The notes under the pieces are model-generated. The model made no database searches. It was not told the DNA's origin and saw only the letters and a list, made by a program, of their open reading frames with translations. Shown piece by piece: positions 7,458-15,897 of a stretch of 52,597 bases of DNA; the stretch's first letter is position 1, and every line of letters begins with the position of its first letter. The position numbers were made by a program, and so were the translations under genes. Location of the stretch: assembly GCF_000497205.1 (NCBI RefSeq), contig NZ_AYJW01000026.1, positions 1-52,597 of the forward strand. Reading direction: 5' to 3'. Source of the stretch: Saccharopolyspora rectivirgula DSM 43747 (lineage in GTDB: Bacteria > Actinomycetota > Actinomycetes > Mycobacteriales > Pseudonocardiaceae).

Positions 7458-8849
7458 TCAGTCCAGGTAGTCGCGCAACACCTGGGACCGGGACGGGTGC
7501 CGGAGCTTGGACATCGTCTTCGACTCGATCTGGCGGATCCGCTCCCGGGTCACGCCGTAGACCTGACCGATCTCGTCCAGAGTCCGTGGCTGCCCGTCGG
7601 TCAGACCGAACCGCAGGCGCACCACGCCGGCTTCGCGTTCGGACAGCGTGGCCAACACCGACTGCAGCTGGTCCTGCAGCAAGGTGAACGAGACCGCGTC
7701 GACGGCGACGATGGCTTCCGAGTCCTCGATGAAGTCGCCGAGCTGGCTGTCGCCCTCGTCGCCAATGGTCTGGTCCAGCGAGATGGGCTCCCGGGCGTAC
7801 TGCTGGATCTCCAGCACCTTCTCCGGCGTGATGTCCATCTCCTTGGCCAGCTCCTCGGGGGTGGGTTCACGCCCCAGGTCCTGGAGGAGCTCGCGCTGGA
7901 TGCGGCCGAGCTTGTTGATGACCTCGACCATGTGCACCGGGATGCGGATGGTGCGAGCCTGGTCGGCCATGGCGCGGGTGATCGCCTGCCGGATCCACCA
8001 GGTCGCGTAGGTGGAGAACTTGTAGCCCTTGGTGTAGTCGAACTTCTCCACCGCGCGGATCAGACCCAGGTTGCCCTCCTGGATCAGGTCCAAGAACGCC
8101 ATTCCGCGCCCGGTGTAGCGCTTGGCCAAGCTGACCACGAGACGGAGGTTGGCTTCCAGCAGGTGGTTCTTGGCGCGTTCCCCGTCCCGGGCGATCCAGC
8201 GCAGGTCCCGGCGAAGCTGGGTCGGCAGGACCTCGCCCTTCTCCTCAGCCTGCCGCAGGCGCTCTGCTGCGTAGAGGCCGGCCTCGATGCGCTTGGCCAG
8301 CTCGACCTCTTCCTCGGCATTGAGCAGGGCGACCTTGCCGATCTGCTTCAGGTAGGCCCGCACTGAGTCGGCTGAAGCCGTCAGCTCGGCATCTTTGCGC
8401 GCCTGCCGAAGCGCTTCGGACTCCTCCTCGTCCCAGACGAAGTCGCCATCCTTGGTCTCCTCCTCGGAAAGCGATTCTTCGGGGATCTCCACGTCTTCGA
8501 CGTCGGCCAGATCCCCGACGTCCGGTGAAGTCAGGTCGGTCTCGATCGGTTCGTCGATGCCCAGGCCCTCGCCGTTCTTGGCAGAAGTCTTGGTCGACTT
8601 CTTTCCGGAGCTCTTGGTGCCCTTCTTAGCCGCCGACTTGGTAGCGGTCTTCCGAGAAGTCGACTTGGTGCTGCTCGAGCTCTTGGTGGTGCGGCTCTTG
8701 CGAGCGGTGGTCGACTTCTTCGGCTTTTCGACGGCCTCGGCCGCTGCGGTCGCCTCCGTAACGGAAGTGGCTTGCGACTGGGCCGACTGGGCACCGCCGG
8801 ACTTCGCAGCGGAGCTTGAGCGTCGGGTTGCGGTGTTTGCGGCTGCCAC
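7458..8849 (-). CDS. sigA: Principal RNA polymerase sigma factor SigA/HrdB
   Basis: The 463-residue housekeeping sigma-70 factor. It has an N-terminal Ser/Lys/Ala-rich low-complexity tail (about 1-95), an acidic region, region 1.2 starting [11 protein letters not shown] (161), and region 2 with [19 protein letters not shown] and [13 protein letters not shown] for -10 recognition and melting. Region 3 follows, and region 4 has the helix-turn-helix [20 protein letters not shown] for -35 contact, ending [17 protein letters not shown]. The lysine-rich tail is typical of actinobacterial HrdB/SigA. The leader is about 150 bases if the promoter near 9010-9040 is correct. ppgK and the suhB-like gene lie upstream, as in Mycobacterium. 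Confidence 0.98.
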   Translation of the reverse strand: MAAANTATRRSSSAAKSGGAQSAQSQATSVTEATAAAEAVEKPKKSTTARKSRTTKSSSSTKSTSRKTATKSAAKKGTKSSGKKSTKTSAKNGEGLGIDEPIETDLTSPDVGDLADVEDVEIPEESLSEEETKDGDFVWDEEESEALRQARKDAELTASADSVRAYLKQIGKVALLNAEEEVELAKRIEAGLYAAERLRQAEEKGEVLPTQLRRDLRWIARDGERAKNHLLEANLRLVVSLAKRYTGRGMAFLDLIQEGNLGLIRAVEKFDYTKGYKFSTYATWWIRQAITRAMADQARTIRIPVHMVEVINKLGRIQRELLQDLGREPTPEELAKEMDITPEKVLEIQQYAREPISLDQTIGDEGDSQLGDFIEDSEAIVAVDAVSFTLLQDQLQSVLATLSEREAGVVRLRFGLTDGQPRTLDEIGQVYGVTRERIRQIESKTMSKLRHPSRSQVLRDYLD

Positions 8850-9009
8850 GTACGCCCTTTCGCGACGGTCGATCAGGGCTGGCCAGAGGGCGCGAAACCT
8901 CGGCCGCCAAAGGTCGGGAACATCCCGCTCGTCGAGTCCCCTGCGGAGGTTCGGGAGTCACTGCTTGATCTCCCCTGTCGAGGACTCCGAATCAAGCGGG
9001 CTGCGTTCC

Positions 9010-9040
9010 ATTGTAACTGCGATAAACGCGCGCGGTTCCC
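9010..9040 (-). promoter_or_regulatory. Candidate sigA promoter: TACAAT overlapping a GGAAC-N17-GTT motif
   Basis: On the minus strand GGGAACC (9034-9040) is followed after 17 bases by GTTACAAT. GGAAC...GTT resembles SigR/SigH-type stress promoters, and the overlapping TACAAT (9010-9015) is a good SigA -10. Predicted transcription starts near 9003, giving a leader of about 150 bases. Confidence 0.5.
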
Positions 9041-9089
9041 CTGCAAGGTGTACTCCACGTCGCCCCTGGTGTGCTATCCGCGCGCGTTG

Positions 9090-9851
9090 TTACTCATTTG
9101 TGCTGTTCATGGCCGCTGTGGCAGCTCCGACTATGCCCGCGTCGTTCTTCAGGGCGGCGGCCACCACCGGGCTACGGGTCTCCAACAGGGGGATCCACTT
9201 GTGCCCCTTCTTGCTCACCCCGCCGCCAGCGATGATCAAATCCGGCCACAGGAAGCGCTCCAACGTCTGGATGTAGCGCGTGACGCGGGGAGCCCACTCC
9301 GGGTAGGAGAGGTCGAGGTTGTCCTTGACGGAGGCCGCGGCCATCTTCTCCGCGTCCTGGTTGTCCACCTCGATGTGGCCGAACTCGGTGTTGGGCACCA
9401 GCTTGCCGTCGATGAACATGGCGCTGCCGATGCCCGTGCCGAAGGTGAGCACCACGACCAGCCCGCGGTGGCCCATGCCGGCTCCGAACTGCATCTCCGC
9501 CATGCCGGCCGCGTCCGCGTCGTTCAACACGACGACCTCTTCGGGGGACCGGCAGAGGCGTTCTGCGAACAAGGTCCGGGCATCGGTCCCGATCCAGTTC
9601 TTGTCCACGTTCGCCGCTGTCAGCGCAACGCCGTCCTTCACCACGCACGGCAGTGTGATGCCGACCGGACCCTGCCAGCCGAACTTCTCCACAATCTCGG
9701 CCACCACGTTCGCCACTGCCTCGGGCGTCGCTGGCTGCGGGGTGGGGATCCGCAACCGCTCCTCAGTCAGCACGCCGCTGTCGATATCGACCGGGCATCC
9801 TTTGATGCCGGACCCTCCGACATCCACGCCGAAACCGCGGGCTGTGCCCAT
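9090..9851 (-). CDS. ppgK: Polyphosphate glucokinase
   Basis: A 253-residue ROK-type kinase that phosphorylates glucose using polyphosphate (and usually ATP), a cytosolic entry point to glycolysis in actinobacteria. Motifs: phosphate-1 [12 protein letters not shown] at the N-terminus, [11 protein letters not shown] with the catalytic Asp, [11 protein letters not shown] (phosphate-2), NTEFGHIEV, and [14 protein letters not shown] with the lysine-rich tail typical of PpgK. ATG 9851 is preceded by AGGAAGGATCAGCC. It is divergent from the inositol monophosphatase gene with only 33 bases between the assigned starts. Synteny with sigA is conserved. Confidence 0.95.
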   Translation of the reverse strand: MGTARGFGVDVGGSGIKGCPVDIDSGVLTEERLRIPTPQPATPEAVANVVAEIVEKFGWQGPVGITLPCVVKDGVALTAANVDKNWIGTDARTLFAERLCRSPEEVVVLNDADAAGMAEMQFGAGMGHRGLVVVLTFGTGIGSAMFIDGKLVPNTEFGHIEVDNQDAEKMAAASVKDNLDLSYPEWAPRVTRYIQTLERFLWPDLIIAGGGVSKKGHKWIPLLETRSPVVAAALKNDAGIVGAATAAMNSTNE

Positions 9852-9884
9852 GGCTGATCCTTCCTATTCGATTCAGACCAAGGT

Positions 9885-10748
9885 GTGGAGACCTTAACCG
9901 GGTTGTGTTCCGATGTGTGCGTGGGATTGGCTATTGAGCGAGAAGCGACGGCTTTGCGTGAGGTCGCGATGCGGATCGCACGCGAAGCGGGTGACCTTGC
10001 GCGCACGGTCCGTGACGAAGCGGTGACCGATGGCGCGGTGGACACCAAGAGCACTGAAACAGATGTGGTAACCGCCGGCGATCGCGCCGTCGAACGGCTC
10101 ATCAGGCAGCGGCTCGCGGAGCTCCGCCCAGGTGAGCCGGTCTTGGGGGAAGAAGAAGGCGGTGAAGGCAGCAAGCTCGAAGGTCTTCGCTGGGTCGTGG
10201 ACCCGATCGACGGCACGGTCAACTACCTCTACGGCTACCCCTGGTACGCCGTCTCAATTGCAGCACAGCTGGACGGCCGCTCCATCGCGGGAGCGGTGGT
10301 GGAACCGGCGACCGGGCGGATCTGGAGCGCGGCGCTGGGGCACGGCGCCTTCCTCGGCGACAAGCAGCTGCGGGTCTCCGGAGCGGACCGGCTGGACCTG
10401 GCTCTGGTCGCCACCGGCTTCGGCTACGACCGGCAGCGCCGGATCGAGCAGGCGCGCGTGGTGAACCAGCTGATAGGTGAAGTTCGCGACATACGGCGCT
10501 TCGGAGTCGCCTCGCTGGACCTGTGCGCGGTCGCGGCGGGCTGGCTCGACGGCTACTACGAGGTCGGGCTGCACCGCTGGGACTGGGCGGCGGGCGCGCT
10601 GATCGCGGCCGAAGCGGGAGCTGAAGTCCGGGTTCCGGCGCAGGGCTCCGCGGACGGGCTCGGCGACGGGATGATCGTGTGCGCTTCGCCGGGGATCGCC
10701 AAGGAGCTCACCGAGGCCCTGATCCGCTGCAGGGCCGGCGAGGTGTGA
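9885..10748 (+). CDS. Inositol monophosphatase family protein
   Basis: Up to 287 residues, a Mg-dependent sugar phosphatase of the SuhB/IMPase fold. The metal site is seen as [21 protein letters not shown] and, near the C-terminus, [19 protein letters not shown]. The substrate may be inositol phosphate, since this family supplies myo-inositol for phosphatidylinositol in actinobacteria, but fructose-1,6-bisphosphate or histidinol phosphate cannot be excluded. The start is uncertain: GTG 9885, TTG 9903 and GTG 9915 or 9921 are all in frame and none has a strong ribosome-binding site. Conserved sequence begins about [15 protein letters not shown] long hairpin follows the stop. Confidence 0.88.
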   Translation: METLTGLCSDVCVGLAIEREATALREVAMRIAREAGDLARTVRDEAVTDGAVDTKSTETDVVTAGDRAVERLIRQRLAELRPGEPVLGEEEGGEGSKLEGLRWVVDPIDGTVNYLYGYPWYAVSIAAQLDGRSIAGAVVEPATGRIWSAALGHGAFLGDKQLRVSGADRLDLALVATGFGYDRQRRIEQARVVNQLIGEVRDIRRFGVASLDLCAVAAGWLDGYYEVGLHRWDWAAGALIAAEAGAEVRVPAQGSADGLGDGMIVCASPGIAKELTEALIRCRAGEV

Positions 10749-10755
10749 ATCACCT

Positions 10756-10796
10756 CACTGCTGAAGCGGGGTGGGAGCCACCCCGCTTCAGCAGTG
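10756..10796. terminator. Long bidirectional hairpin overlapping the cei 3' end
   Basis: A perfect 19-bp stem with a three-base GAG loop (stem begins CACTGCTGAAGCGGGGTGG) lies between convergent genes. It runs through the cei stop codon and its last two codons. No U-run follows. Confidence 0.85.
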
Positions 10797-11465
10797 CACG
10801 TCGCGTGCTTTGGCCAGCAGTTCCTCGTCGATCTTGGGCTTGCTGTCCTCGCCGGGCGACTGGGACTTCAGCTGCTGCATGACCTGCTTGGCCTCCGAAG
10901 TCGGCTTGATGTCGTTGAACTCGGTGCCGAGCGCGAAGTCGATGGTGTCGTCCGTGCGGCCGTCGTGGACCAGCTGAGCGCAAGGGGCGATCAGGCTCAG
11001 GGTGCGAGCCGCTCCGGCCCCGGCCGAGCCGAACCGGATCTGGCCGTGGCAGTTCAGGTCGTAGTTGACGTACACCGGGTCGTTGTCCGGCTCTCCGCCT
11101 TCGGCGAAGCCCAGGTCGGTCAGCACGCCGCTGACCAGCGAAGCCTGGTTGACCTCGCCGTTGCCGTTGAGCACCCGCACCTTCACCTGCTGCGGGGGCA
11201 CCGGCGCGACGTTGTCCAGCGCGTTCCGCGGCAGCATCTTGCCCAGCGGTGGGGGAGCGGACTGGGAGGTCCCGTCGACCGGGGCCGCTGTCGGCGGAGC
11301 GGGCTGGTTGCACCGGGTCGCGGTTTCGATGTCCTCCACCGATTCGAAGACGCGGGTCCAGAGCAGGCCTGAAAGCAGCACCAGCGCGCCCAACAGCACC
11401 AAAGCCGGCAGCGGACGTCGCCGCCGGTACCGGGGTCCCTGACGCCTTAGACTTCCGGTTGACAC
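10788..11465 (-). CDS. cei: Envelope integrity protein Cei (LytR_C domain)
   Basis: A 225-residue membrane-anchored protein: basic N-terminus (RRQGPRYRRRR), one transmembrane helix (about residues 20-40), and a proline-rich linker. A LytR C-terminal-type domain follows (VKVRVLNGNGEVNQASLV onward), probably outside the membrane. Position between the inositol monophosphatase and DUF4193 genes matches Rv2700, whose product is needed for normal cell-envelope integrity in M. tuberculosis. GTG 11465 was preferred over the upstream ATG (11516) because AGGGAGGGG lies seven bases before it. The terminal codons are part of the transcription-terminator hairpin. Confidence 0.85.
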   Translation of the reverse strand: MSTGSLRRQGPRYRRRRPLPALVLLGALVLLSGLLWTRVFESVEDIETATRCNQPAPPTAAPVDGTSQSAPPPLGKMLPRNALDNVAPVPPQQVKVRVLNGNGEVNQASLVSGVLTDLGFAEGGEPDNDPVYVNYDLNCHGQIRFGSAGAGAARTLSLIAPCAQLVHDGRTDDTIDFALGTEFNDIKPTSEAKQVMQQLKSQSPGEDSKPKIDEELLAKARDVHC

Positions 11466-11923
11466 GTGCTGCCCCTCCCTGCGATCTTCGCTCGGCGTGC
11501 GCCGGCACGGCTTCACTAGATCAGCCTAGGTGTTCGTGCGCTCTGACGCGGTCTCGAAAGGCAGCCCGTAGCGGAGTTGTTGTTTACCTTTGGCCAAGTG
11601 CGCACCGGAAATAGACATCCCGGTACACGCGTTCGGGCTAGGCGACGCGTTCCGCGCGTTGACGTTCCTCACCGGTGCCGTGCCTCCTTCGTGCAACCGA
11701 CACCACACCTACGGGTGACCTTCTGCATGGGCTGCTTGGGTATGAGCTACCCTTCCGGCGCCTCAGGGAGTGCCGATGAGGCGAGTCGCTCACTAAGGGG
11801 GAACTTGGACACGTTGCAGGGCGAGGCCGGTATCACGGCACCGCCGGGCACAAAACCGGGTCCTGGGACGTTTACCACCGGCACACCTATTGCAGTCTCC
11901 ACTTAACGCAGGGGTGAAAGACG
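11466..11923. other. Intergenic region between divergent cei and DUF4193 genes
   Basis: About 460 bases. I see no gene in it. It must carry the two divergent promoters, but no -10/-35 pair stands out. Low-GC islands occur near 11575-11600 and 11870-11900. Confidence 0.5.
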
Positions 11924-12223
11924 ATGGCGACCGACTACGACGCTCCGCGCCGCGAGTCCGACGACCTGGCAGAGGACTCGCTCGAGGAGCTGAAGGCGCG
12001 GCGCAACGATGCGCAATCCGGCGTCGTCGACGAGGACGAAGGGGCGATCGCGGAGAACTTCGAGCTCCCGGGCGCTGACCTGTCCGGTGAAGAAATGACC
12101 GTGAAGGTGCTGCCGAAGCAGGCTGACGAATTCACCTGCTCCAGCTGCTTCCTGGTGCACCACCGCAGCCGCTTGGCGGAGGAGCGCAACGGTCAGTTGT
12201 TCTGCCGCGACTGTGCCGCCTGA
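11924..12223 (+). CDS. DUF4193 family protein
   Basis: A 99-residue acidic protein with a C-terminal zinc-ribbon-like pair, FTCSSCFLVHH and LFCRDCAA (two CxxC). The N-terminal half is rich in Asp and Glu and looks disordered. DUF4193 proteins are conserved in actinobacteria at this position (Rv2699c in M. tuberculosis) and have no assigned function; a nucleic-acid or RNA-polymerase contact is only conjecture. ATG 11924 follows AGGGGTGAAAGACG. A classic intrinsic terminator ends the transcript 47 bases downstream, so it is probably monocistronic and well expressed. Confidence 0.9.
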   Translation: MATDYDAPRRESDDLAEDSLEELKARRNDAQSGVVDEDEGAIAENFELPGADLSGEEMTVKVLPKQADEFTCSSCFLVHHRSRLAEERNGQLFCRDCAA

Positions 12224-12269
12224 GCTGCGCTCGACCAGTCCGTTCCGCTCGACGACGACCGGCTGGCGG

Positions 12270-12305
12270 CTGGGCACACGCGATGACTGCGTGTGCCCAG
12301 TTTTT
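12270..12305 (+). terminator. Rho-independent terminator after DUF4193
   Basis: A perfect 12-bp stem (CTGGGCACACGC / GCGTGTGCCCAG) with a 7-base loop is followed by TTTTTC on the + strand. It abuts the stop of the convergent DUF3093 gene. Confidence 0.95.
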
Positions 12306-12802
12306 CATTTCCGCATGACCGCCTCGACGAGCTTCTCCGGGTGGCGGGTGCTGACCACCCAGTAGGGAGTGGGGTCGTCCTCGTCGTCCAGCCAGATCCG
12401 CACCGAAGTCCGGATCCAGGGCCGGTGCAGCAGGAAGGCGGCGGGGTCCAGGTCGGGTCCGAGGGCGCTGCGCTTCTCCTCGGGCGGGATCACCTCGGCG
12501 TCCTCGACGAACCGCAACGGCAGGTGGGCGTCTCCCGCCCACAGCTCGCCGTCCCGCACCTCGATCTTCGTGCGCCCCAACCACAGCAGGCCGGCGACCG
12601 CCAGTGGAATCAGCACCAGGTACGGGAGCCATGCTCGCACTCCCGGATACCCGAGGTGGATTTCGGCGGCCAACAGGCCGGCCGCCACGATGGGGAACGG
12701 CCAGATCCACCACGTGGCATACAGCCGTTCGCGGTACACCACTTCGTTCGCCTTTCCGGGGGCCTCCCCGTGTACGGCGGCCACTTCTGCACTCTCGGAC
12801 AC
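12305..12802 (-). CDS. DUF3093 domain membrane protein
   Basis: A 165-residue protein with two adjacent transmembrane segments ([18 protein letters not shown] and [19 protein letters not shown]) followed by a cytosolic beta-rich domain ([18 protein letters not shown]..., ending [19 protein letters not shown]). The arrangement is that of DUF3093, conserved next to dut in actinobacteria (Rv2698); function unknown. The domain resembles small PH-like modules that follow membrane hairpins. GTG 12802 lacks a Shine-Dalgarno but follows a TACCCT box by six bases, implying a leaderless transcript. It is divergent from dut, with 24 bases between starts. Confidence 0.85.
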   Translation of the reverse strand: MSESAEVAAVHGEAPGKANEVVYRERLYATWWIWPFPIVAAGLLAAEIHLGYPGVRAWLPYLVLIPLAVAGLLWLGRTKIEVRDGELWAGDAHLPLRFVEDAEVIPPEEKRSALGPDLDPAAFLLHRPWIRTSVRIWLDDEDDPTPYWVVSTRHPEKLVEAVMRK

Positions 12803-12808
12803 GTTTTC

Positions 12809-12818
12809 AGGGTAGTCT
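12809..12818. promoter_or_regulatory. Overlapping divergent -10 elements (DUF3093 and dut)
   Basis: The minus strand reads TACCCT (12809-12814) six bases before GTG 12802. The plus strand reads TAGTCT (12813-12818) eight bases before GTG 12827. The two TANNNT boxes overlap by two bases, so the divergent promoters cannot easily be occupied at once. Confidence 0.5.
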
Positions 12819-12826
12819 CGCCGCCC

Positions 12827-13324
12827 GTGTCGAACGTGAAGGTCCTGTTGACTCGACTTGATCCGGAAGTTCCCGTTCCGTCCTACGCGAAACCCGGCGA
12901 TGCCGGGGCCGATCTGGTCACCACTCGGGACGTGGTGCTGCAACCGGGTGAGCGGGCCGTGGTCGGCACCGGTGTGGCGATCGCCCTCCCGGAGGGATAC
13001 GCGGCATTCGTGCACCCCCGCTCCGGGCTGGCGGCCAAGACCGGGTTGAGCGTGGTGAACACCCCCGGGACCGTGGACGCGGGGTACCGGGGTGAGATCA
13101 AGGTGTGCCTGATCAATCATGATCCCGTCGAGCCGGTAACGCTCCGCCGCGGCGACCGGATTGCCCAGTTGGTCGTGCAGAAGGTCGAGCACGCGGTGTT
13201 CTTCGAGGTCGACGAGTTACCGGAGTCGCAGCGGGGAGCCGAGGGGTACGGGTCCACCGGGGGACACGAGTTACTGGCAGCTTCCGGCAACAGTGGGTTG
13301 ACGCAGGACGGAGGTCTTGACTGA
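12827..13324 (+). CDS. dut: dUTP diphosphatase
   Basis: A 165-residue trimeric-type dUTPase that hydrolyses dUTP to dUMP and pyrophosphate, keeping uracil out of DNA and feeding thymidylate synthesis. All five motifs are visible: KPGDAGADL (1), HPRSGLAAK (2), [12 protein letters not shown] with the catalytic Asp (3), [12 protein letters not shown] (4) and the C-terminal P-loop-like [12 protein letters not shown] (5). GTG 12827 (VSNVKVLL) is probably the first codon of a leaderless transcript; GTG 12836 is an alternative. The stop overlaps the DUF3710 start (TGATG), so the two are translationally coupled. Confidence 0.97.
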   Translation: MSNVKVLLTRLDPEVPVPSYAKPGDAGADLVTTRDVVLQPGERAVVGTGVAIALPEGYAAFVHPRSGLAAKTGLSVVNTPGTVDAGYRGEIKVCLINHDPVEPVTLRRGDRIAQLVVQKVEHAVFFEVDELPESQRGAEGYGSTGGHELLAASGNSGLTQDGGLD

Positions 13325-13983
13325 TGTTTCGATGGGGCCGTCGCAAGAAGGCTGCCGAGCCGGTCGTGGAGCAGGGCTCCGAGGACGAGTCGGTCGTCGA
13401 AGAACTCCCTGAGCACGGGCCGTACGACGAAGCGGAAGCGCCCGAGGACGGGCTGGAGCGGCTCGACCTGGGGTCGGTGAAGTTCCCGGTTCCGGAAGGA
13501 GCCCAGCTGCAGGTCGAGGTGGATCCTTCCGGTCCGGTGCGCGCGGTGCACGTGGTCACCGAGCTGGGGCGGCTCACCGTGAGCGCGTTCGCCGCTCCCC
13601 GTTCCACCGGGGTGTGGGACGAAGTCCGCGCTGAACTGATCGGCCAGTTGCAGAAGGACGGCGCCCGGGTGCGCACCGAACCCGGCGACTGGGGCGAAGA
13701 GGTCGTGGCCGACACCAACAAGGCCGTGCTGCGCTTCGTCGGGGTGGACGGGCCGCGGTGGTTGGTCCGCGGTGTGGCCGCCAGCCCGGCCGAGCACGCC
13801 AGGGACTGCGCCAAGACCCTGTACAAGGTGCTGGACGACACCATCGTGGTCCGGGGGCAGGAGCCGATGCCGGTGCGCGCGCCGCTGCCCATCCAGTTGC
13901 CGGAGCAGATCATGCGCCGGATCCAGCAGGCCCAGGAGCAAGGACAGCCGCAGACCAACGGCCAGGTGGGTACCGGCGGCTGA
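13324..13983 (+). CDS. DUF3710 domain protein
   Basis: A 219-residue soluble protein: a basic start (MFRWGRRKK), an acidic low-complexity stretch to about residue 45, then a mixed alpha/beta domain (DLGSVKFPVPEGAQLQVEVD...GPRWLVRGVAA). The C-terminal helix is Gln-rich. This is the DUF3710 family, conserved downstream of dut in actinobacteria (Rv2696c), function unknown. Coupling to dut by a TGATG overlap suggests co-expression. A 140-base gap precedes the next gene, so the OB-fold gene may have its own promoter. Confidence 0.88.
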   Translation: MFRWGRRKKAAEPVVEQGSEDESVVEELPEHGPYDEAEAPEDGLERLDLGSVKFPVPEGAQLQVEVDPSGPVRAVHVVTELGRLTVSAFAAPRSTGVWDEVRAELIGQLQKDGARVRTEPGDWGEEVVADTNKAVLRFVGVDGPRWLVRGVAASPAEHARDCAKTLYKVLDDTIVVRGQEPMPVRAPLPIQLPEQIMRRIQQAQEQGQPQTNGQVGTGG

Positions 13984-14123
13984 TCCAGTGCTGGGCCGGC
14001 TCGCTCGCGCTGCCCCGAAAGAGCGGTTGGTGCGGCGGTGCTGACAGGACGACCACTCGTGCTGGAAGAGCGGGCTACGCTGACGGGTACAGGCACAAAC
14101 CGGCATGCGCACAGGAGCGCGAA

Positions 14124-14501
14124 ATGACCAAGCCGCGGGGCGGCTACTTCCGCCGCCTCATCAGTCGGTTGACCGCCGACGTCGAAGAGCTGGACGCCGC
14201 CGAGCTATCGGAGTGGTCGGCAGCTGGTGGCGCGCAGCGTGCGTGCGACTGCCAGTGCGGGCAGGAAGCGGTCGTGCTCGGGCGGGTTCGCTGCGTCGGC
14301 ATGTCGCCCAAGGCTTCCGCCCCGACCCTGGAAGCAGAACTGTTCGACGGCACGGACGAGGTCACCCTCGTGTGGCTCGGCCGGCGCAAGATCCCCGGGA
14401 TCGAGCCTGGTCGAGTCCTCAAGGTGCGGGGGCGGATCGCCGTTCGGAACGGGCAGAAGGTGCTTTACAACCCCTACTACGAGTTGCAGACCACCGCATG
14501 A
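14124..14501 (+). CDS. OB-fold nucleic-acid-binding domain protein
   Basis: A 125-residue protein. The N-terminal helix (GGYFRRLISRLTADVEELDAA) is followed by a compact OB fold (about 45-125) with EAVVLGRVRCVGMSPK and DEVTLVWLGRRKIPGI. The family resembles RecG-wedge/tRNA-anticodon-type OB domains and is conserved at this position in actinobacteria (Rv2694c). Single-stranded nucleic-acid binding is likely, but the partner is unknown. ATG 14124 is preceded by AGGAG at six bases. The stop overlaps the DUF3159 start (ATGA). Confidence 0.85.
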   Translation: MTKPRGGYFRRLISRLTADVEELDAAELSEWSAAGGAQRACDCQCGQEAVVLGRVRCVGMSPKASAPTLEAELFDGTDEVTLVWLGRRKIPGIEPGRVLKVRGRIAVRNGQKVLYNPYYELQTTA

Positions 14502-15220
14502 GCGAACGCAGTGCAGCAGAATGCCCCGGTTCCGGGCGGCAAACCGCCGAATCCGGTGAGAAGTCGGACCAGGCCCCCGAGCAGACCCTGCTCGAGCAGA
14601 TGGGCGGGGTCAGCGGCCTGGCCTACTCCGCGATCCCGATCGTGCTCTTCGTCGTCGTCAACTCGCTGGCCGGGCTCACCACGGCGATCTGGGCGGCGAT
14701 CGGGGTGGCCATCGGCATCGCCGTCTTCCGACTGGTGCGGAAGGAACCGGTGCAGCCGGCGATCTCCGGTGTGCTCGGGGTGGCGGTGTGCTCCTTCATC
14801 GCCTACCGCTCGGGAGATGCCAAGGGGTTCTTCCTGCTGGGCATTTGGACCAGCCTGCTCTACGGCGGGGTGTTCCTGCTGTCGGTGGTGGTCCGCTGGC
14901 CGCTGGTGGGAGTTGCCTGGTCGGCGCTCAACTCCCAGGGTTTCGGGTGGCGCCGGCAGCGGCGCGCGATGCTCGGCTACGACGTGGCCACGCTGGCCTG
15001 GACCGCGGTGTTCGCGGCGAAGTTCGTCGTCCAGCAGTGGCTGTACGCCGCGGACGAGACCGGGTGGCTGGCGGTGGCCCGGATCGCGATGGGGTATCCG
15101 CTCACCGGCCTGGCGCTGCTGGTCACCGTGTGGGCGATCCGGCGGGCCGGCCGAGAAGCCGAGCAGATCGCCGCGGCGAGCGCGGAGGGAGCGGTGCGGC
15201 CCGGGCCTGCCGCGGACTAG
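14498..15220 (+). CDS. DUF3159 family integral membrane protein
   Basis: A 240-residue membrane protein with about six transmembrane segments. The conserved LLEQMGGVSGLAYSAIPIVLF opens the domain, and AWSALNSQGFGWRRQRRAM is a cytosolic loop. DUF3159 (Rv2693c type) has no known function. It overlaps the upstream OB-fold gene by four bases, an operon sign. Its TAG stop shares the palindromic CTAG at 15217-15220 with the stop of the convergent trkA-like gene. Confidence 0.88.
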   Translation: MSERSAAECPGSGRQTAESGEKSDQAPEQTLLEQMGGVSGLAYSAIPIVLFVVVNSLAGLTTAIWAAIGVAIGIAVFRLVRKEPVQPAISGVLGVAVCSFIAYRSGDAKGFFLLGIWTSLLYGGVFLLSVVVRWPLVGVAWSALNSQGFGWRRQRRAMLGYDVATLAWTAVFAAKFVVQQWLYAADETGWLAVARIAMGYPLTGLALLVTVWAIRRAGREAEQIAAASAEGAVRPGPAAD

Positions 15221-15897
15221 TCCGCCATTCCCGGCGCGGAGCCGTGCACCAGGTCCCGGATCTGCTGCTCGACGTCAGTGGTGGTGACGAAGAGGACCTC
15301 GTCGCCGACCTCCAGCGAGTCGTCGTCCTGCGGGACGATCACCCGCCCACCGCGCAGGATCGTGACCAGCGCGGCGTCAGCGGGCAGTTTCAGGTCCTGG
15401 ATCCGACGTCCGGCCAGTGGCGTGCTCTCCGGCAGCGTCACTTCCACCAGGTTGGCCTGTCCCTGCCGCAGGGTCATCAGCCGCACCAGATCCCCGACGT
15501 TCACCGCCTCTTCCACCATCGCGGCGAGCATCCGCGGGGTGGACACCGCGACGTCGACGCCCCAGGCGTCGGTGAACAGCCACTCGTTCTCCGGGTCGTT
15601 GACCCTGGCCACCACGCGGCGGACCGCGAACTCGGTCTTGGCCAGCAGCGACACCACCAGGTTGACCTTGTCGTCACCGGTGGCGGCGATCACCACGTCG
15701 CAGGACTCCAGCCCGGCCTCCTCCAAGGAGGACAGCTCGCAGGCGTCGGCCAGCACCCACTCGGCTTCCGCGATGCTCTTCGGGTGGTAGTTCTCGATGC
15801 TGCGCTCGATGAGCATGACCTGGTGGCCGCCTTCGAGCAGCTCGAGCGCGATCGACCGTCCCACCGCGCCAGCACCCGCGATTGCGATGCGCATCAT
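15217..15897 (-). CDS. TrkA-type RCK potassium-uptake regulatory protein (CeoB-like)
   Basis: A 226-residue cytosolic RCK protein. RCK_N Rossmann domain: RIAIAGAGAVGRSIA with the nucleotide-binding glycines and acidic LIERS. RCK_C domain from about residue 140 (NLVEVTLPESTPLAGRRI). Such proteins bind NAD(H) or ATP/ADP and gate a membrane potassium transporter. Its start (ATG 15897, or 15894) overlaps the stop of the second RCK gene, so they form an operon and probably a hetero-oligomer. This matches the CeoB/CeoC pair of Mycobacterium. No TrkH/KtrB channel gene is present; the divergent neighbour is a KimA-like permease. Confidence 0.9.
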   Translation of the reverse strand: MMRIAIAGAGAVGRSIALELLEGGHQVMLIERSIENYHPKSIAEAEWVLADACELSSLEEAGLESCDVVIAATGDDKVNLVVSLLAKTEFAVRRVVARVNDPENEWLFTDAWGVDVAVSTPRMLAAMVEEAVNVGDLVRLMTLRQGQANLVEVTLPESTPLAGRRIQDLKLPADAALVTILRGGRVIVPQDDDSLEVGDEVLFVTTTDVEQQIRDLVHGSAPGMAD

